DNA of 53,257 nucleotides from Myxococcota bacterium (GTDB lineage Bacteria; Myxococcota_A; Polyangia; Polyangiales; Houyiibacteriaceae): assembly GCA_028284955.1 (NCBI GenBank), contig JANQQS010000131.1, positions 1 through 53,257 of the forward strand. The letters are read 5' to 3'. Of this stretch, positions 8,111 to 17,073 are shown one piece after another (the first letter of the stretch is position 1; each line of letters begins with the position of its first letter). The notes under the pieces were generated by a model. That model saw only the letters and a program-made list of their open reading frames with translations. It was not told the DNA's origin and ran no database searches. Made by a program: the position numbers and the translations under genes.

Positions 8111-9124
8111 ATGGGCGACGACATTCACTCCAGAAATCATGACACAGGGGCAGCGATGGGCGTATCCATGGGCCACTCGTCATTGGGGCTAAGCACCTCC
8201 GAAATCGGAACGGAGGAAAGTGCCCCTCCCGCGGCCCCACCTTCTCCCCTGGATCGTAGCCCTGGCAAGCTCGTGTTGGTGGGCGGCGTGGCCATCGTCG
8301 CCGCGCTGGCGATCGGTTTCGTGACCATGCAGATGAACAACGGGTTCGCGACCAGCGCGCCTGGGAACTCCAAAGGTTCAAGAAACGAGCCTTCGGGTGC
8401 TCTGGCTTCTACAACGCCGAGTTTGGAAAAGGGCACATCAGACATCAAAGAGGAAACGCAAACCGATCCGCTCGCAGAAGAATCTATGACCGACGAGTCC
8501 GCGTCAGCGGCGGACGAACCGGGGGCTGTCGAATCGACGAATCCCGAACTTCTGTTGGCCAACCCATCGGCGCCGAACGAGACCGCGAGCGAGCGTCCTG
8601 CAACCGACGGCAAAGCAGCTGGTTCCGACCCAGCCGAAAAAGAGGTCGTGAAAAACGAAGCCGCGAGCGCGAACCGCGTTGAAACCGCTCCTCCTATCTC
8701 CTCCGACACCTCTCCTGCCGAACCCACTCCATCGAGCACGACGCTGTCAAACTCTGCCGCCAAGTCGGCAAAGCCCCTCCGTTCCCCTGGTCGCCTCCTC
8801 TACCCCGCCGTCTACTGGGTCGGAGACATTCGCGGACACCGACTGAACGCAGGCCGCTTCGCTACCATTGCCAAACGCTTTGGAGCCTGCAAAGGCCCCG
8901 TTTTGGTCAGCGGCCACTCGGATAGCAGTGGCGACCAACGCGAAAACGTTTCGCTCTCCGAACAGCGTGCGGAATGGGTAAAATCGCAACTTGTCGCGCA
9001 GGGCATTCCAGAAACCGACATCCGCGCCCGCGGCCTTGGCAGCAGCCAGCCTCGCGACTCGAACGAAACTATCGACGGGCGACGAAAAAATCGGCGAGTC
9101 ACCATCGAGTGCGCGTCGCGGTAG
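8111..9124 (+). CDS. Single-pass membrane protein with C-terminal OmpA-like domain
   Basis: A 337-residue protein with a cytoplasmic N-terminal ~50 residues, a transmembrane helix near residues 54-75 (LVLVGGVAIVAALAIGFV), an acidic Ser/Glu/Pro-rich linker of ~150 residues and a C-terminal OmpA-like peptidoglycan-binding domain. That domain is recognised by GHSDSSGDQRENVSLSEQRA and RGLGSSQPRDSNETIDGRRKNRRV. It probably links the inner membrane to the cell wall, in the manner of MotB/PAL-type proteins. It lies between a roadblock gene and a kinase gene on the same strand. The 75-bp gap before it contains a small palindrome (8037-8050). Confidence 0.88.
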   Translation: MGDDIHSRNHDTGAAMGVSMGHSSLGLSTSEIGTEESAPPAAPPSPLDRSPGKLVLVGGVAIVAALAIGFVTMQMNNGFATSAPGNSKGSRNEPSGALASTTPSLEKGTSDIKEETQTDPLAEESMTDESASAADEPGAVESTNPELLLANPSAPNETASERPATDGKAAGSDPAEKEVVKNEAASANRVETAPPISSDTSPAEPTPSSTTLSNSAAKSAKPLRSPGRLLYPAVYWVGDIRGHRLNAGRFATIAKRFGACKGPVLVSGHSDSSGDQRENVSLSEQRAEWVKSQLVAQGIPETDIRARGLGSSQPRDSNETIDGRRKNRRVTIECASR

Positions 9125-9216
9125 CCACCCATGGCCGCCGTGTACAACATAAGTCGCCGGATAGAGCCGACTCACCAACGGCCGATTCGATTGCGCCTCA
9201 AACGAGGAATCGCCCT

Positions 9217-10974
9217 TTGAGCTCAAGCTCATCAAAATCCGGCCGCGCCAAACCGGCTTCGCCCTCAAACGAAGCGCCGCCGGTGGGCGCAAAACTCTCC
9301 GACCGATACTTGTTGAATCGAATCATCGGCCGCGGCGGCACCGCGGTTGTCTATCAAGCCGAAGACCTACTCCTCGAGCAACGGGTCAGCTTGAAGGTTC
9401 TTCTCCTCGCCGACATGCAAGCGGCCACCAACGCCACGTCCACGCTGGCCGACTTCCGCGCGGAAGCTATCGCCGCCATGCGCCTAAGCCACCCCAATAT
9501 TGTTCGCACCTTCAACTACGAACGTACCGACGATTGGGAATATTTGGTGATGGAGTTCGTGGAAGGGGAAGATAGCCTCAGGCGACGACAGCGACGACCG
9601 CAGGGGCGCTTCGACCCTGGCGACGTCGCACGAATCGGGATCGAAAGCCTCGAGGGCCTCGGCTACGCGCATGAGCAAGGCGTGATCCATCATGACGTCA
9701 AGCCGAGCAACATTCTGCTCGCCAACGATGGTCAAGTAAAAATCTGCGATTTTGGGCTCGCCCGAATCGCCGCCATGGCATCCAAGATACAGAACGAACA
9801 AAGCACAGTGTTTGCGGGCACTCCAGCGTACGCGAGCCCAGAACGGATTGCAGGGAAACCAGGCGACCACCGGAGCGACCTCTATTCCCTCGGCGCATCT
9901 TTGTACATGCTAGGGGAAGGAAAAACTCTCTATGGCAATGACCAAAACGCTGCCTGGCGAGGTCATTTGCAAGGAACACCCCCCAACGCTTCGTCGATCC
10001 CCAAGCCCATCTACGACGTCCTACTTCGCTCACTCGAAAAGGCACCGGTCCGCCGCTACCAAAGCGCTGAAGACATGGCGCACGCCCTGCATCGCGCATT
10101 GGTCGAGGTTGAGGGCTCGGATGTTCATACAAGAAAGACGGTGGAAAACTCCTGGTCACCGAAACCCAGTCGCAAGTTCGTCACTGCGCTGCCCGATGGA
10201 GACCCGGAGCGCAACGAATCGCCGCCGCCATCATCCGAATCGGACCTCGATATCGATATCGACATCGACGGCGAGGCGCCATCGAGCGATGTGCAACAGG
10301 GACACGAACCCGTACCCGTCGCCTCCTTTTCGGACATGGTTCATGTCCCCGCCATGCAGTTCGAGTCTCGATACGACTCCGCTGTTCTTGACGTTCCGTC
10401 GTTCTATCTCGACCTCACTCCCGTCACCAATGCTTGTTACTATCGCTTCGTAGTGGAAACAGGAGGCGCGCCTCCGATTCACTGGAGAGACTCCAAACCA
10501 CCGGCCGACAAATGGACCCACCCCGTGGTGTGCGTCACCTTTGAGCAAGCCGCGCGCTACGCAGCATGGTGCGGAAAGAGACTTCCGACCGATGCGGAAT
10601 GGGAAGCTGCCGCACGACGCCCACTCAATCGTAAATTTCCTTGGGGTGATTCGTGGGAGGCGTCACGATGCAACGCACCCGAACGTGATCTGCGATCGAC
10701 CAGCCCAGTACATCAACATGCGGGCGGCATGAGCTTCGATGGCTGCCTCGATCTCGTCGGCAACACGTGGGAGTGGACGGCTCCGCAGGACAACTCGCGC
10801 GGCGCTGGCCCCCAACGGGCATGGATTTTCGGAGGCTCGTTCCGGCAGCCTTGTCAAAAAGACGGGTCCATCGTTCGACAACCTGCCCTCGTGCTCCATC
10901 GCTCGATGGAACTCGGTTTTCGTTGCGCGTGCGATTTGACCGGCGACGACTCGATCGGGGGCGAAACGCCATGA
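9217..10974 (+). CDS. Ser/Thr protein kinase fused to an FGE/SUMF1-like domain
   Basis: About 585 residues. The N-terminal kinase domain has glycine loop GRGGTAVV (38-45), the VAIK-type Lys in SLKVLL, DFG in KICDFGLAR and SPER. The catalytic HRD motif reads HHD (HHDVKPSN), which is atypical but keeps the catalytic Asp. After a charged linker with Asp-Ile repeats comes a C-terminal formylglycine-generating-enzyme/SUMF1 (lectin-like) domain (FYLDLTPVTNACYYRFV, LPTDAEWEAAARRP, LVGNTWEW, MELGFRCA). I do not see the paired catalytic Cys motif of true FGE, so it is probably a binding domain. TTG 9217 is chosen as start because it follows the preceding stop and has GAGG upstream; this is uncertain, and an in-frame ATG at 8974 would overlap the OmpA gene. 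Confidence 0.88.
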   Translation: MSSSSSKSGRAKPASPSNEAPPVGAKLSDRYLLNRIIGRGGTAVVYQAEDLLLEQRVSLKVLLLADMQAATNATSTLADFRAEAIAAMRLSHPNIVRTFNYERTDDWEYLVMEFVEGEDSLRRRQRRPQGRFDPGDVARIGIESLEGLGYAHEQGVIHHDVKPSNILLANDGQVKICDFGLARIAAMASKIQNEQSTVFAGTPAYASPERIAGKPGDHRSDLYSLGASLYMLGEGKTLYGNDQNAAWRGHLQGTPPNASSIPKPIYDVLLRSLEKAPVRRYQSAEDMAHALHRALVEVEGSDVHTRKTVENSWSPKPSRKFVTALPDGDPERNESPPPSSESDLDIDIDIDGEAPSSDVQQGHEPVPVASFSDMVHVPAMQFESRYDSAVLDVPSFYLDLTPVTNACYYRFVVETGGAPPIHWRDSKPPADKWTHPVVCVTFEQAARYAAWCGKRLPTDAEWEAAARRPLNRKFPWGDSWEASRCNAPERDLRSTSPVHQHAGGMSFDGCLDLVGNTWEWTAPQDNSRGAGPQRAWIFGGSFRQPCQKDGSIVRQPALVLHRSMELGFRCACDLTGDDSIGGETP

Positions 10975-12137
10975 ATCACTCCGCCACGCCTTCAACTCCT
11001 GAGATTCGGTATCTGTGCCTAACGTCCAACGCGCAGGTGGTTAAAGAACTCGAGCAATGCCTGATCGGGCTCGGCTTTGAACCCATCGCGGAGCAGGCGG
11101 ATTCGCTCGAACAACTCGCCACCGCGGCGCGCGCGCGCTCGGCGGCGTTTGCCTTCACCCACTTGCCGCAGGCGAAGGATATAACGTCGCCCCCCTTTGG
11201 CCTCCGTTTCGGCGCGGTGCGTTTTCCGCCGATCGTGGTCGCCGTAGATGGGATTCCAACCGCCGACGAAATCGAAACGCTCCGATTTCATGGTGTGTCT
11301 CACATCATGCCGCGACCTTTTTCAGCGAAGCAGGAAGGCGCGGTGCTGCGCGCTCTTTCCGCCGCTCCATCTTGGCAAGGGAGTGAAACAGAGCCTGCCT
11401 CTGTCCCCGATGTGGTGCACGCACTGTCCGCGGAAGGCGCGACCGCGATGATTGCGGTCGCGGATTCGAGCACAACTCCCGCGCAGGAAACATCCTGGAC
11501 CGAGCTGGCCGCGACCCAAGATCCAACCGCCGGCACACAAGGTCGCCTATATTTGAAGGACGGGGCGCTAGTTCACGCGGAAACCCCGATGGCCAGAGGC
11601 GCGAGCGCGGTCACTCAGCTATTGCGTATCCCCAAGCCTCTCGTGCATGTGCACGAAGCATTTCTGATGCCGCGCCCCGCCAATATCGAGACCGCAATCA
11701 GCGGCGGCGCGGTCGTCGATTCTGATTCGTCGACATCAGTCGAAACCAAAACGGGGACCGTCGAGTACACCGATGAACAAGAGAATGAAAAAGCAGGAGG
11801 CGACGAAAATGGGGAAGACGATATGACTACACTAAGTTCGCTGACCACCGTGGCGCCGGACCTTTGGGGTGCCGCGATCGCAGATCGGCGCGGGCATGTG
11901 CGAGAAGTATCCGGAAACACCGACGGTGAAACGATCTGTGCCGTTGCTGCAATGTCGTGTTCACACATGCAGCAAGCTTCGGACATGATGGGGCTCGGGG
12001 AGGTACGGGGATGGCTAATCGTCAGCGGCGAAAGCACGCTGTACACGCACGTCACCGCGGATGGATTTGTTGTCGCTCGAGGCGCCAAACGCAAGAATCC
12101 AGACACTGTATTTAAAGCCATTCGTGAGAAGTTGTAG
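10971..12137 (+). CDS. Pseudo-receiver / DUF4388-like / roadblock-like regulatory protein
   Basis: A 388-residue protein whose ATG overlaps the kinase stop (ATGA). Residues about 12-125 resemble a response-regulator receiver, but the phosphoacceptor Asp position reads Thr (AFAFTHLPQ), so it should not be phosphorylated there. The middle segment (GRLYLKDGALVHAETPMARG) resembles the DUF4388/PATAN adaptor domain. After an acidic linker, the C-terminal ~100 residues (LWGAAIADRRGHVREVSG ... LYTHVTADGFVVARG) resemble a roadblock/LC7 fold. Likely a protein-protein adaptor working with the two kinases and the roadblock protein of the same operon. Confidence 0.78.
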   Translation: MNHSATPSTPEIRYLCLTSNAQVVKELEQCLIGLGFEPIAEQADSLEQLATAARARSAAFAFTHLPQAKDITSPPFGLRFGAVRFPPIVVAVDGIPTADEIETLRFHGVSHIMPRPFSAKQEGAVLRALSAAPSWQGSETEPASVPDVVHALSAEGATAMIAVADSSTTPAQETSWTELAATQDPTAGTQGRLYLKDGALVHAETPMARGASAVTQLLRIPKPLVHVHEAFLMPRPANIETAISGGAVVDSDSSTSVETKTGTVEYTDEQENEKAGGDENGEDDMTTLSSLTTVAPDLWGAAIADRRGHVREVSGNTDGETICAVAAMSCSHMQQASDMMGLGEVRGWLIVSGESTLYTHVTADGFVVARGAKRKNPDTVFKAIREKL

Positions 12138-12156
12138 CAGGTCCGAGCTCTGAACC

Positions 12157-13902
12157 ATGCCCGAACGAAGCGCCAAACGAAAAGCGAACGCTCCTGCAAA
12201 GCTTCGCGATGGCGATCGTCTCGGCAACTATGTAATACGACGTCCCATCGGCAAAGGTGGCGAGGCAAACGTCTATCTAGCAACCGATGTATTGCTGAAG
12301 CGTCGGGCAGCCATCAAGGTGTTGCATTCAGGCACCGCAAAGCGTGCGGTAAAGGAAGCTCGACTGGTCGCGACCCTGGATCACCCGAACATTGTACGGG
12401 TGTACCATTTCGAATCTGCAGCGAACGTTTGGTACATGGCCATGGAGTATGTCAACGGAGGCAGCCTCTATGGTCGGGTACGGCGCGTGGGCCCGCTATC
12501 TCCAACAGACGCCGTCGAGTTCACCGCCACCATCGCCGACGCGCTGGCGTATGCGCATTCGCGTGGTGTGATTCACCGCGACATCAAACCGAGAAACCTC
12601 CTGATCAATCGCCATGGAATCGTAAAACTGGCTGATTTCGGCCTCGCGCGTGTCGAAACCCAAGCGAGTCAAACCGGAAAGGACCTAGGTGTAGCCGGTA
12701 CGCCGCACTACCTGGCACCCGAAGTTTGGAAAGGCGAACCTTCCACTCCGCGGTCCGATGTGTATAGCTTGGGAGGCTGCCTCTACTTCCTGCTCCTCGG
12801 CAAGCCGCTCTTTCCCGGGACCACCATCGACGAACAGCGCAACGCCCACGTACACCAACAACCTGATTTACCGGCATGGCTGCCGCGATCTCTGAGCCAA
12901 ACGCTGGTCAAGTCGCTCGCCAAAAACCCCGATGAGCGCCCAGCATCGGCCTCGGCGATGCGCGACGAGCTGAAGCGCATTGCTGGAGAATCGCAGCTCA
13001 CGGCCTGGTCTGGGCAGAGCCCGGTTCGCGAAGCGCCGACGACCATTTTTTCGGCCGAATCTCGCGAGCGCGGAGTCCGCGCGATGCTGAACGTCCCGCC
13101 TCTTGACGAAAAAAGCAGTCGTGTGGCACGGGCCCTTGCGGGGTCGCATGCCGCGATCACAGTAAGCGGGTTCGACCCCGGGCTTTGCGCTCAAATCGCG
13201 CGCGCCGCGCTCGATACACATTCCGAACAGGTGATTCCGCTACTCCGCATCGGCCTATCCGACGACGGAGACGACCTCCTCGACGCGATGCTACTGCGCG
13301 CGAACATCACACAAGTGGGTCGACCGGGCAGCTACGCGCAACTCGTAGACTCGCTTTTTGGCAACGTGCCAGACCGTCGAATCGGAGTCGCCGCGCTCCA
13401 TCTCGGGCGCCGCTGTCGCGCCTGGGAGGCCCACGATATTGTTCAGCTCACGTCACGCGCCGCAAAGGAGCGGGGCACTCTGCTCATCACGTGCGATCAG
13501 CCCACCGCCCGGGAAATCTTCACCGAGTTTGAGGCCGCGGGTCAACCCGGATTGCTCGCCACCGTGGAGGTGCCTGAGACCGGTCCGCAAACCATCATGC
13601 GGGCTGCCAAAGCGTGGACGGAGGCCGCAGCTCCCGGCCGCGTTCGTTGGACGGAAGATGCATTGCGGCTCACTGCCGAATGCGCTGCGGATATCGGCGA
13701 TCTCACGCGCATTGCACAAAACGCAGTCGTCATCGCTACCGCGGCGGAGATGTTTCTGATCACGACTTGGTGCGTGCTGGCCGCAAAAAACCACGCCGAA
13801 ACACTTGAACGGGAAACCGACATCAAAGAGGAATGGCGAAAGCAGCCATCGAGCTGGCCGAGCGAGGAAGTTCTCGCCATGCTCCAAAAACTGCGCCCGT
13901 AG
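12157..13902 (+). CDS. Ser/Thr protein kinase with degenerate ATPase-like C-terminal domain
   Basis: A 581-residue protein. The kinase domain covers residues ~22-280: glycine loop GKGGEANV, AAIKVLH, HRDIKPRN, ADFGLAR and a YLAPEVW substrate segment, so the catalytic motifs are complete. The ~260-residue C-terminal part looks like an AAA/ExeA-type ATPase fold. The place expected for the P-loop (ITVSGFDPGLCAQIARAAL) has no Gly-Lys-Thr, so nucleotide hydrolysis is doubtful. No membrane segment is seen, so it is cytoplasmic. It starts 19 bp after the adaptor gene and closes the amt-led operon. A 6-bp hairpin (13945-13966) follows it, without a U-tract. Confidence 0.9.
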   Translation: MPERSAKRKANAPAKLRDGDRLGNYVIRRPIGKGGEANVYLATDVLLKRRAAIKVLHSGTAKRAVKEARLVATLDHPNIVRVYHFESAANVWYMAMEYVNGGSLYGRVRRVGPLSPTDAVEFTATIADALAYAHSRGVIHRDIKPRNLLINRHGIVKLADFGLARVETQASQTGKDLGVAGTPHYLAPEVWKGEPSTPRSDVYSLGGCLYFLLLGKPLFPGTTIDEQRNAHVHQQPDLPAWLPRSLSQTLVKSLAKNPDERPASASAMRDELKRIAGESQLTAWSGQSPVREAPTTIFSAESRERGVRAMLNVPPLDEKSSRVARALAGSHAAITVSGFDPGLCAQIARAALDTHSEQVIPLLRIGLSDDGDDLLDAMLLRANITQVGRPGSYAQLVDSLFGNVPDRRIGVAALHLGRRCRAWEAHDIVQLTSRAAKERGTLLITCDQPTAREIFTEFEAAGQPGLLATVEVPETGPQTIMRAAKAWTEAAAPGRVRWTEDALRLTAECAADIGDLTRIAQNAVVIATAAEMFLITTWCVLAAKNHAETLERETDIKEEWRKQPSSWPSEEVLAMLQKLRP

Positions 13903-14006
13903 CGCCGGCAACGGCTCGATCCACATTCAGGTCACGGGCATCGTGGCAGGGGAACAGCGACCTGCCCCCACTTGACAGCTCGTTGTGATCGGGAACGCTG
14001 CGGGCG

Positions 14007-15170
14007 ATGTCTGACGAAAAGTCTATGCCCAATCGGCCGCTCGCTGCGCTGCGCGCCATGCTCGACGCCATCGACCGGGACACGTTGCAGCTTCTTGCGC
14101 GCCGCATGGCCATCGTGGGCGAAATTGCGGCATTCAAGCGTGAAAAGTCGATCCGGATTCGCGACCTCAATCGAGAGCGACAGGTGCTGGGCGATCGCAC
14201 GCGTCGGGCTCAACGGCTCGGCTTGCCCACCGGAGTCGTGGAGTCGGTCTGGCGCTTGATTTTGCTCGCGAGCCGAGATCGACAAGCCGCGCTTCGCACG
14301 GAGATTCCGCTCGACATCGAATCGCGCGTAGTCGCCATCATCGGCGGCGAAGGGGCCATGGGCCAATGCTTGGCTCGCCTGTTTGGCGACCTCGGGCATG
14401 CCGTGATGGTAGCGGATCGAAACACGGAACTGACCCCCATCGAAGCCGCGAAAGCGGCTGACGTCGTCGTGATCAGCGTTCCCATTCGTGAAACGCAACA
14501 TGTGATTCAAACCGTAGGCCCACACATTCGACCCGACGCCCTGTTGATGGACGTCACATCACTCAAAGAAATGCCGATGCGAGCGATGCTCGAGGCAACC
14601 CGCGCAAGCGTGGTCGGCACGCACCCCATGTTCGGACCGGGAGTCCATACGTTTCAGGATCAAAGGGTAGTGGTGTGCGCAGGTCGAGGAGATGAATGGC
14701 TGTCTTGGGTACGGGAAGGCTTCGCCGCGCGCGGACTCGTGGTTACGGAAGCAACACCCGAGGAGCACGACCGAGTGATGAGCGTCGTGCAGGTGTTGAA
14801 CCACTTTCACACCCAGGTCCTCGGGTTGGCCCTCAGCCGGCTTGGGGTGGATATCCAGCAAACGCTCGCCTTCACGTCGCCGGTATATCTGCTCGAAGCG
14901 TACGTGACGGGACGACATTTTGCGCAATCTCCCGATCTCTACGGACCCATCGAAATGCTGAATCCTCGAGGACAAGAGGTTACAAATACATTTCAACAAG
15001 CTGCCGCAGAGCTCGCGGATATTTTGAAGAGCTCGGACCAAGAACGTTTTGACGGGGTGTTTGATGAAGTACGGTCGTTCTTCGGTGAATTTACCGAAGA
15101 AGCGCTGGACCAAAGCCGTTTCCTCATCGATCGCCTGGTGGAACTGACCGCAGGCCGAAGGTCGGTCTGA
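14007..15170 (+). CDS. tyrA: Bifunctional chorismate mutase / prephenate dehydrogenase (T-protein)
   Basis: A 387-residue enzyme converting chorismate to prephenate and then to 4-hydroxyphenylpyruvate for tyrosine synthesis. Residues ~10-95 are an AroQ-type chorismate mutase (RAMLDAIDRDTLQLLARRM). Residues ~105-385 are the NAD-dependent dehydrogenase with nucleotide-binding IIGGEGAMGQCL and the HPMFGPG motif. The order and length match the enterobacterial T-protein (about 373 residues) rather than the monofunctional TyrA common in other groups, which may indicate transfer. It stands alone, converging with the SDR gene 16 bp downstream. Confidence 0.93.
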   Translation: MSDEKSMPNRPLAALRAMLDAIDRDTLQLLARRMAIVGEIAAFKREKSIRIRDLNRERQVLGDRTRRAQRLGLPTGVVESVWRLILLASRDRQAALRTEIPLDIESRVVAIIGGEGAMGQCLARLFGDLGHAVMVADRNTELTPIEAAKAADVVVISVPIRETQHVIQTVGPHIRPDALLMDVTSLKEMPMRAMLEATRASVVGTHPMFGPGVHTFQDQRVVVCAGRGDEWLSWVREGFAARGLVVTEATPEEHDRVMSVVQVLNHFHTQVLGLALSRLGVDIQQTLAFTSPVYLLEAYVTGRHFAQSPDLYGPIEMLNPRGQEVTNTFQQAAAELADILKSSDQERFDGVFDEVRSFFGEFTEEALDQSRFLIDRLVELTAGRRSV

Positions 15171-15186
15171 ACTTACCGCATGCGCG

Positions 15187-16032
15187 TTATCCGCGCTGTA
15201 CAGACCGGATTAGGTCTGCGTAGCCTTCGCGATAGGTGGGGTAGAGAAACTCGTACCCAGAACCCTTCAACTTCCGATTGCGGCAGCGTTTGTTCGAACG
15301 CGTCTTTCGAGGGGGAGAACTGCTGTCTTCCTCGGGTGGAGACGGCAGCTCAAATTGCGTCGCAATATGATTCTGAACATCGCTTAGGAGCGCTGGCTCG
15401 TCGTCCACGCCGACGTAGAGCGAATCGGCCTGCTCGAGACCAATGAGATGCGCGATGACACCCGCGCAATCGTCACGATGAATGCGGTTGGTGTATCGAG
15501 CGGTGACCGGCGTCCGCGCTCTCCCTTCCGCGACTGCGCGGACCATTCGGTCTCTACCCGGTCCATAAATCCCCGCTAGGCGAACCGTCGTTGAGGGCGC
15601 GGGATGAACCGCGAGCAACCGTTCCGCTTCAAGAAGGATTTGGCCTGAAAAATGCTGCGGCGTGGTTTCGGAGCTTTCGTCGACCTCCTCGCCGGCTTGC
15701 TGCGCGTACACACCCGTGCTCGAGGTGAAGACAACCCGTCTCAGCGATTGTCCAGAAAGAGCATCGAGCAGGTTCGTCAACCCTTCCACATAGGCGCGCC
15801 GATACGCGTCTTCGTCGCTCGCATCAGCGCTTGCCGCATACACCACCACATCCAGCTGAGGCGGCACTAGGGACTTCAGGCTCGGGTTCGCCAAGTCAGC
15901 ACGTAGCGGTAGAACTCCTTCCGGAAGCGATACCGGATTTCGTTTGAGACCCCAAACGCGATGACCGCGCCCCGCGAGCAAACCAGCTAATACGCTCCCG
16001 ACGTATCCGCATCCTGCAATCAACACATTCAT
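15187..16032 (-). CDS. NAD(P)-binding SDR-family (epimerase/reductase-like) protein
   Basis: A 281-residue atypical extended short-chain dehydrogenase/reductase. A Rossmann GCGYVGS motif lies at residues 7-13, SSTGVYAQ near 105 and VRLAGIYGPGRDR near 150. The usual YxxxK catalytic pair is replaced (segment HFSGQILLEAERLL), as in YeeZ-like atypical SDRs, so the catalytic activity is uncertain. The C-terminus is basic and Ser/Pro-rich. It is divergent from mepA and convergent with tyrA. The substrate is unknown. Confidence 0.85.
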   Translation of the reverse strand: MNVLIAGCGYVGSVLAGLLAGRGHRVWGLKRNPVSLPEGVLPLRADLANPSLKSLVPPQLDVVVYAASADASDEDAYRRAYVEGLTNLLDALSGQSLRRVVFTSSTGVYAQQAGEEVDESSETTPQHFSGQILLEAERLLAVHPAPSTTVRLAGIYGPGRDRMVRAVAEGRARTPVTARYTNRIHRDDCAGVIAHLIGLEQADSLYVGVDDEPALLSDVQNHIATQFELPSPPEEDSSSPPRKTRSNKRCRNRKLKGSGYEFLYPTYREGYADLIRSVQRG

Positions 16033-16130
16033 GCTGCTCCGTGTGCCATATCTGGCAGTCCAAAGATATAGGAAATCAATTCAACGCAGGAAACTTGCCT
16101 GCCCAAGATCGTTTTCAGTATGCGAACTAC

Positions 16131-16925
16131 GTGGAACGCGTGCGCATCGCCCTCGTCGTGCTCGCCTTCGGGGCACCCTTCAGTCTCGGCACGCTCTCGA
16201 CCGACGTACGGGCAAGCGCAGGAAAGACCCGCGATACGACGCGCGGACCCGGCGCGAGGCGACTTCCCAAACGAAGCCGTTCGGTCGGCCTTCCGTTCTC
16301 CGGCCGTCTCCGTCGAGGAGTCCGGCTTCGACCCTCGGCGTTTGTGCGACTCCTGCCGGCCGATGCGCCCGCCGGCAACTTTTACGGAACCTGGGAACTC
16401 GTGCAGCTGATCGAACGAGCCGCCTACCGCGTCGCGCGCCGACACCCCGGTGCGAAGTTGACGGTAGGGGAGCTCTCTCGAAAAAACGGCGGGCGTATTC
16501 CTGGTCACGCATCCCACCAAAATGGACGCGACGCCGATCTCTCGTTCTACATGCTCAATGGTCGAGGCAAACCGTTCGCGCCATCCGCATTTGCGCGCTT
16601 CGATGCTCGTGGGCGCGGCAAGTCACCAAACCGAGGACTAACCTTCGACGATGCTCGAAATTGGGAACTCGTCGCAAAACTCGTGGCTGACGGCGACGCC
16701 CGAGTGCAGCAAATTTTTGTTGCGCGCACGTTGAAGGAGCGACTACTGCGCGAAGGGCGACGCGCTCGGGCGCCGGCCGCGGTGCTCAATCGAGCCCGGA
16801 AGGTCATGGTGGAGCCCGGCCATCACCCCCACGACAACCACTATCACGTGCGTATTTACTGCAGTCCCAGCGACCGCCCATCCTGTCGCGACCAGGGTCC
16901 CCGGCACCCTTGGCGACCTCGCTAG
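16131..16925 (+). CDS. mepA: Penicillin-insensitive murein endopeptidase (M74)
   Basis: About 264 residues. A periplasmic Zn-dependent LAS-type endopeptidase that cleaves peptide cross-links in peptidoglycan. Zinc-ligand motifs are visible: SHQNGRDADLSFY and HPHDNHYHVRI, matching the MepA family. An N-terminal signal peptide (IALVVLAFGAPFSLG) is followed by a basic linker. GTG 16131 (or GTG 16140) gives a proper signal peptide; an upstream in-frame ATG at 16041 would add 30 residues before it. Divergent from the SDR gene. Confidence 0.88.
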   Translation: MERVRIALVVLAFGAPFSLGTLSTDVRASAGKTRDTTRGPGARRLPKRSRSVGLPFSGRLRRGVRLRPSAFVRLLPADAPAGNFYGTWELVQLIERAAYRVARRHPGAKLTVGELSRKNGGRIPGHASHQNGRDADLSFYMLNGRGKPFAPSAFARFDARGRGKSPNRGLTFDDARNWELVAKLVADGDARVQQIFVARTLKERLLREGRRARAPAAVLNRARKVMVEPGHHPHDNHYHVRIYCSPSDRPSCRDQGPRHPWRPR

Positions 16926-17073
16926 CGTACCCGTTCCCAAGCGCGCTCCCAATCGCGTCACCGCAACCACAGCGCGTGGCCTCAACCCCACGCTCGCGGC
17001 GCTGAATAACGCCAGAACCTGCCCAAAACGTAGGTGTTCGGCCTAGGCACCAGATTTGCGAAGCCTGGCCTGC

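Noticed and set aside
13972-13999. Promoter of tyrA based on TTGACA at 13972
   Set aside because: A perfect -35 box, but no acceptable -10 box at the right spacing.
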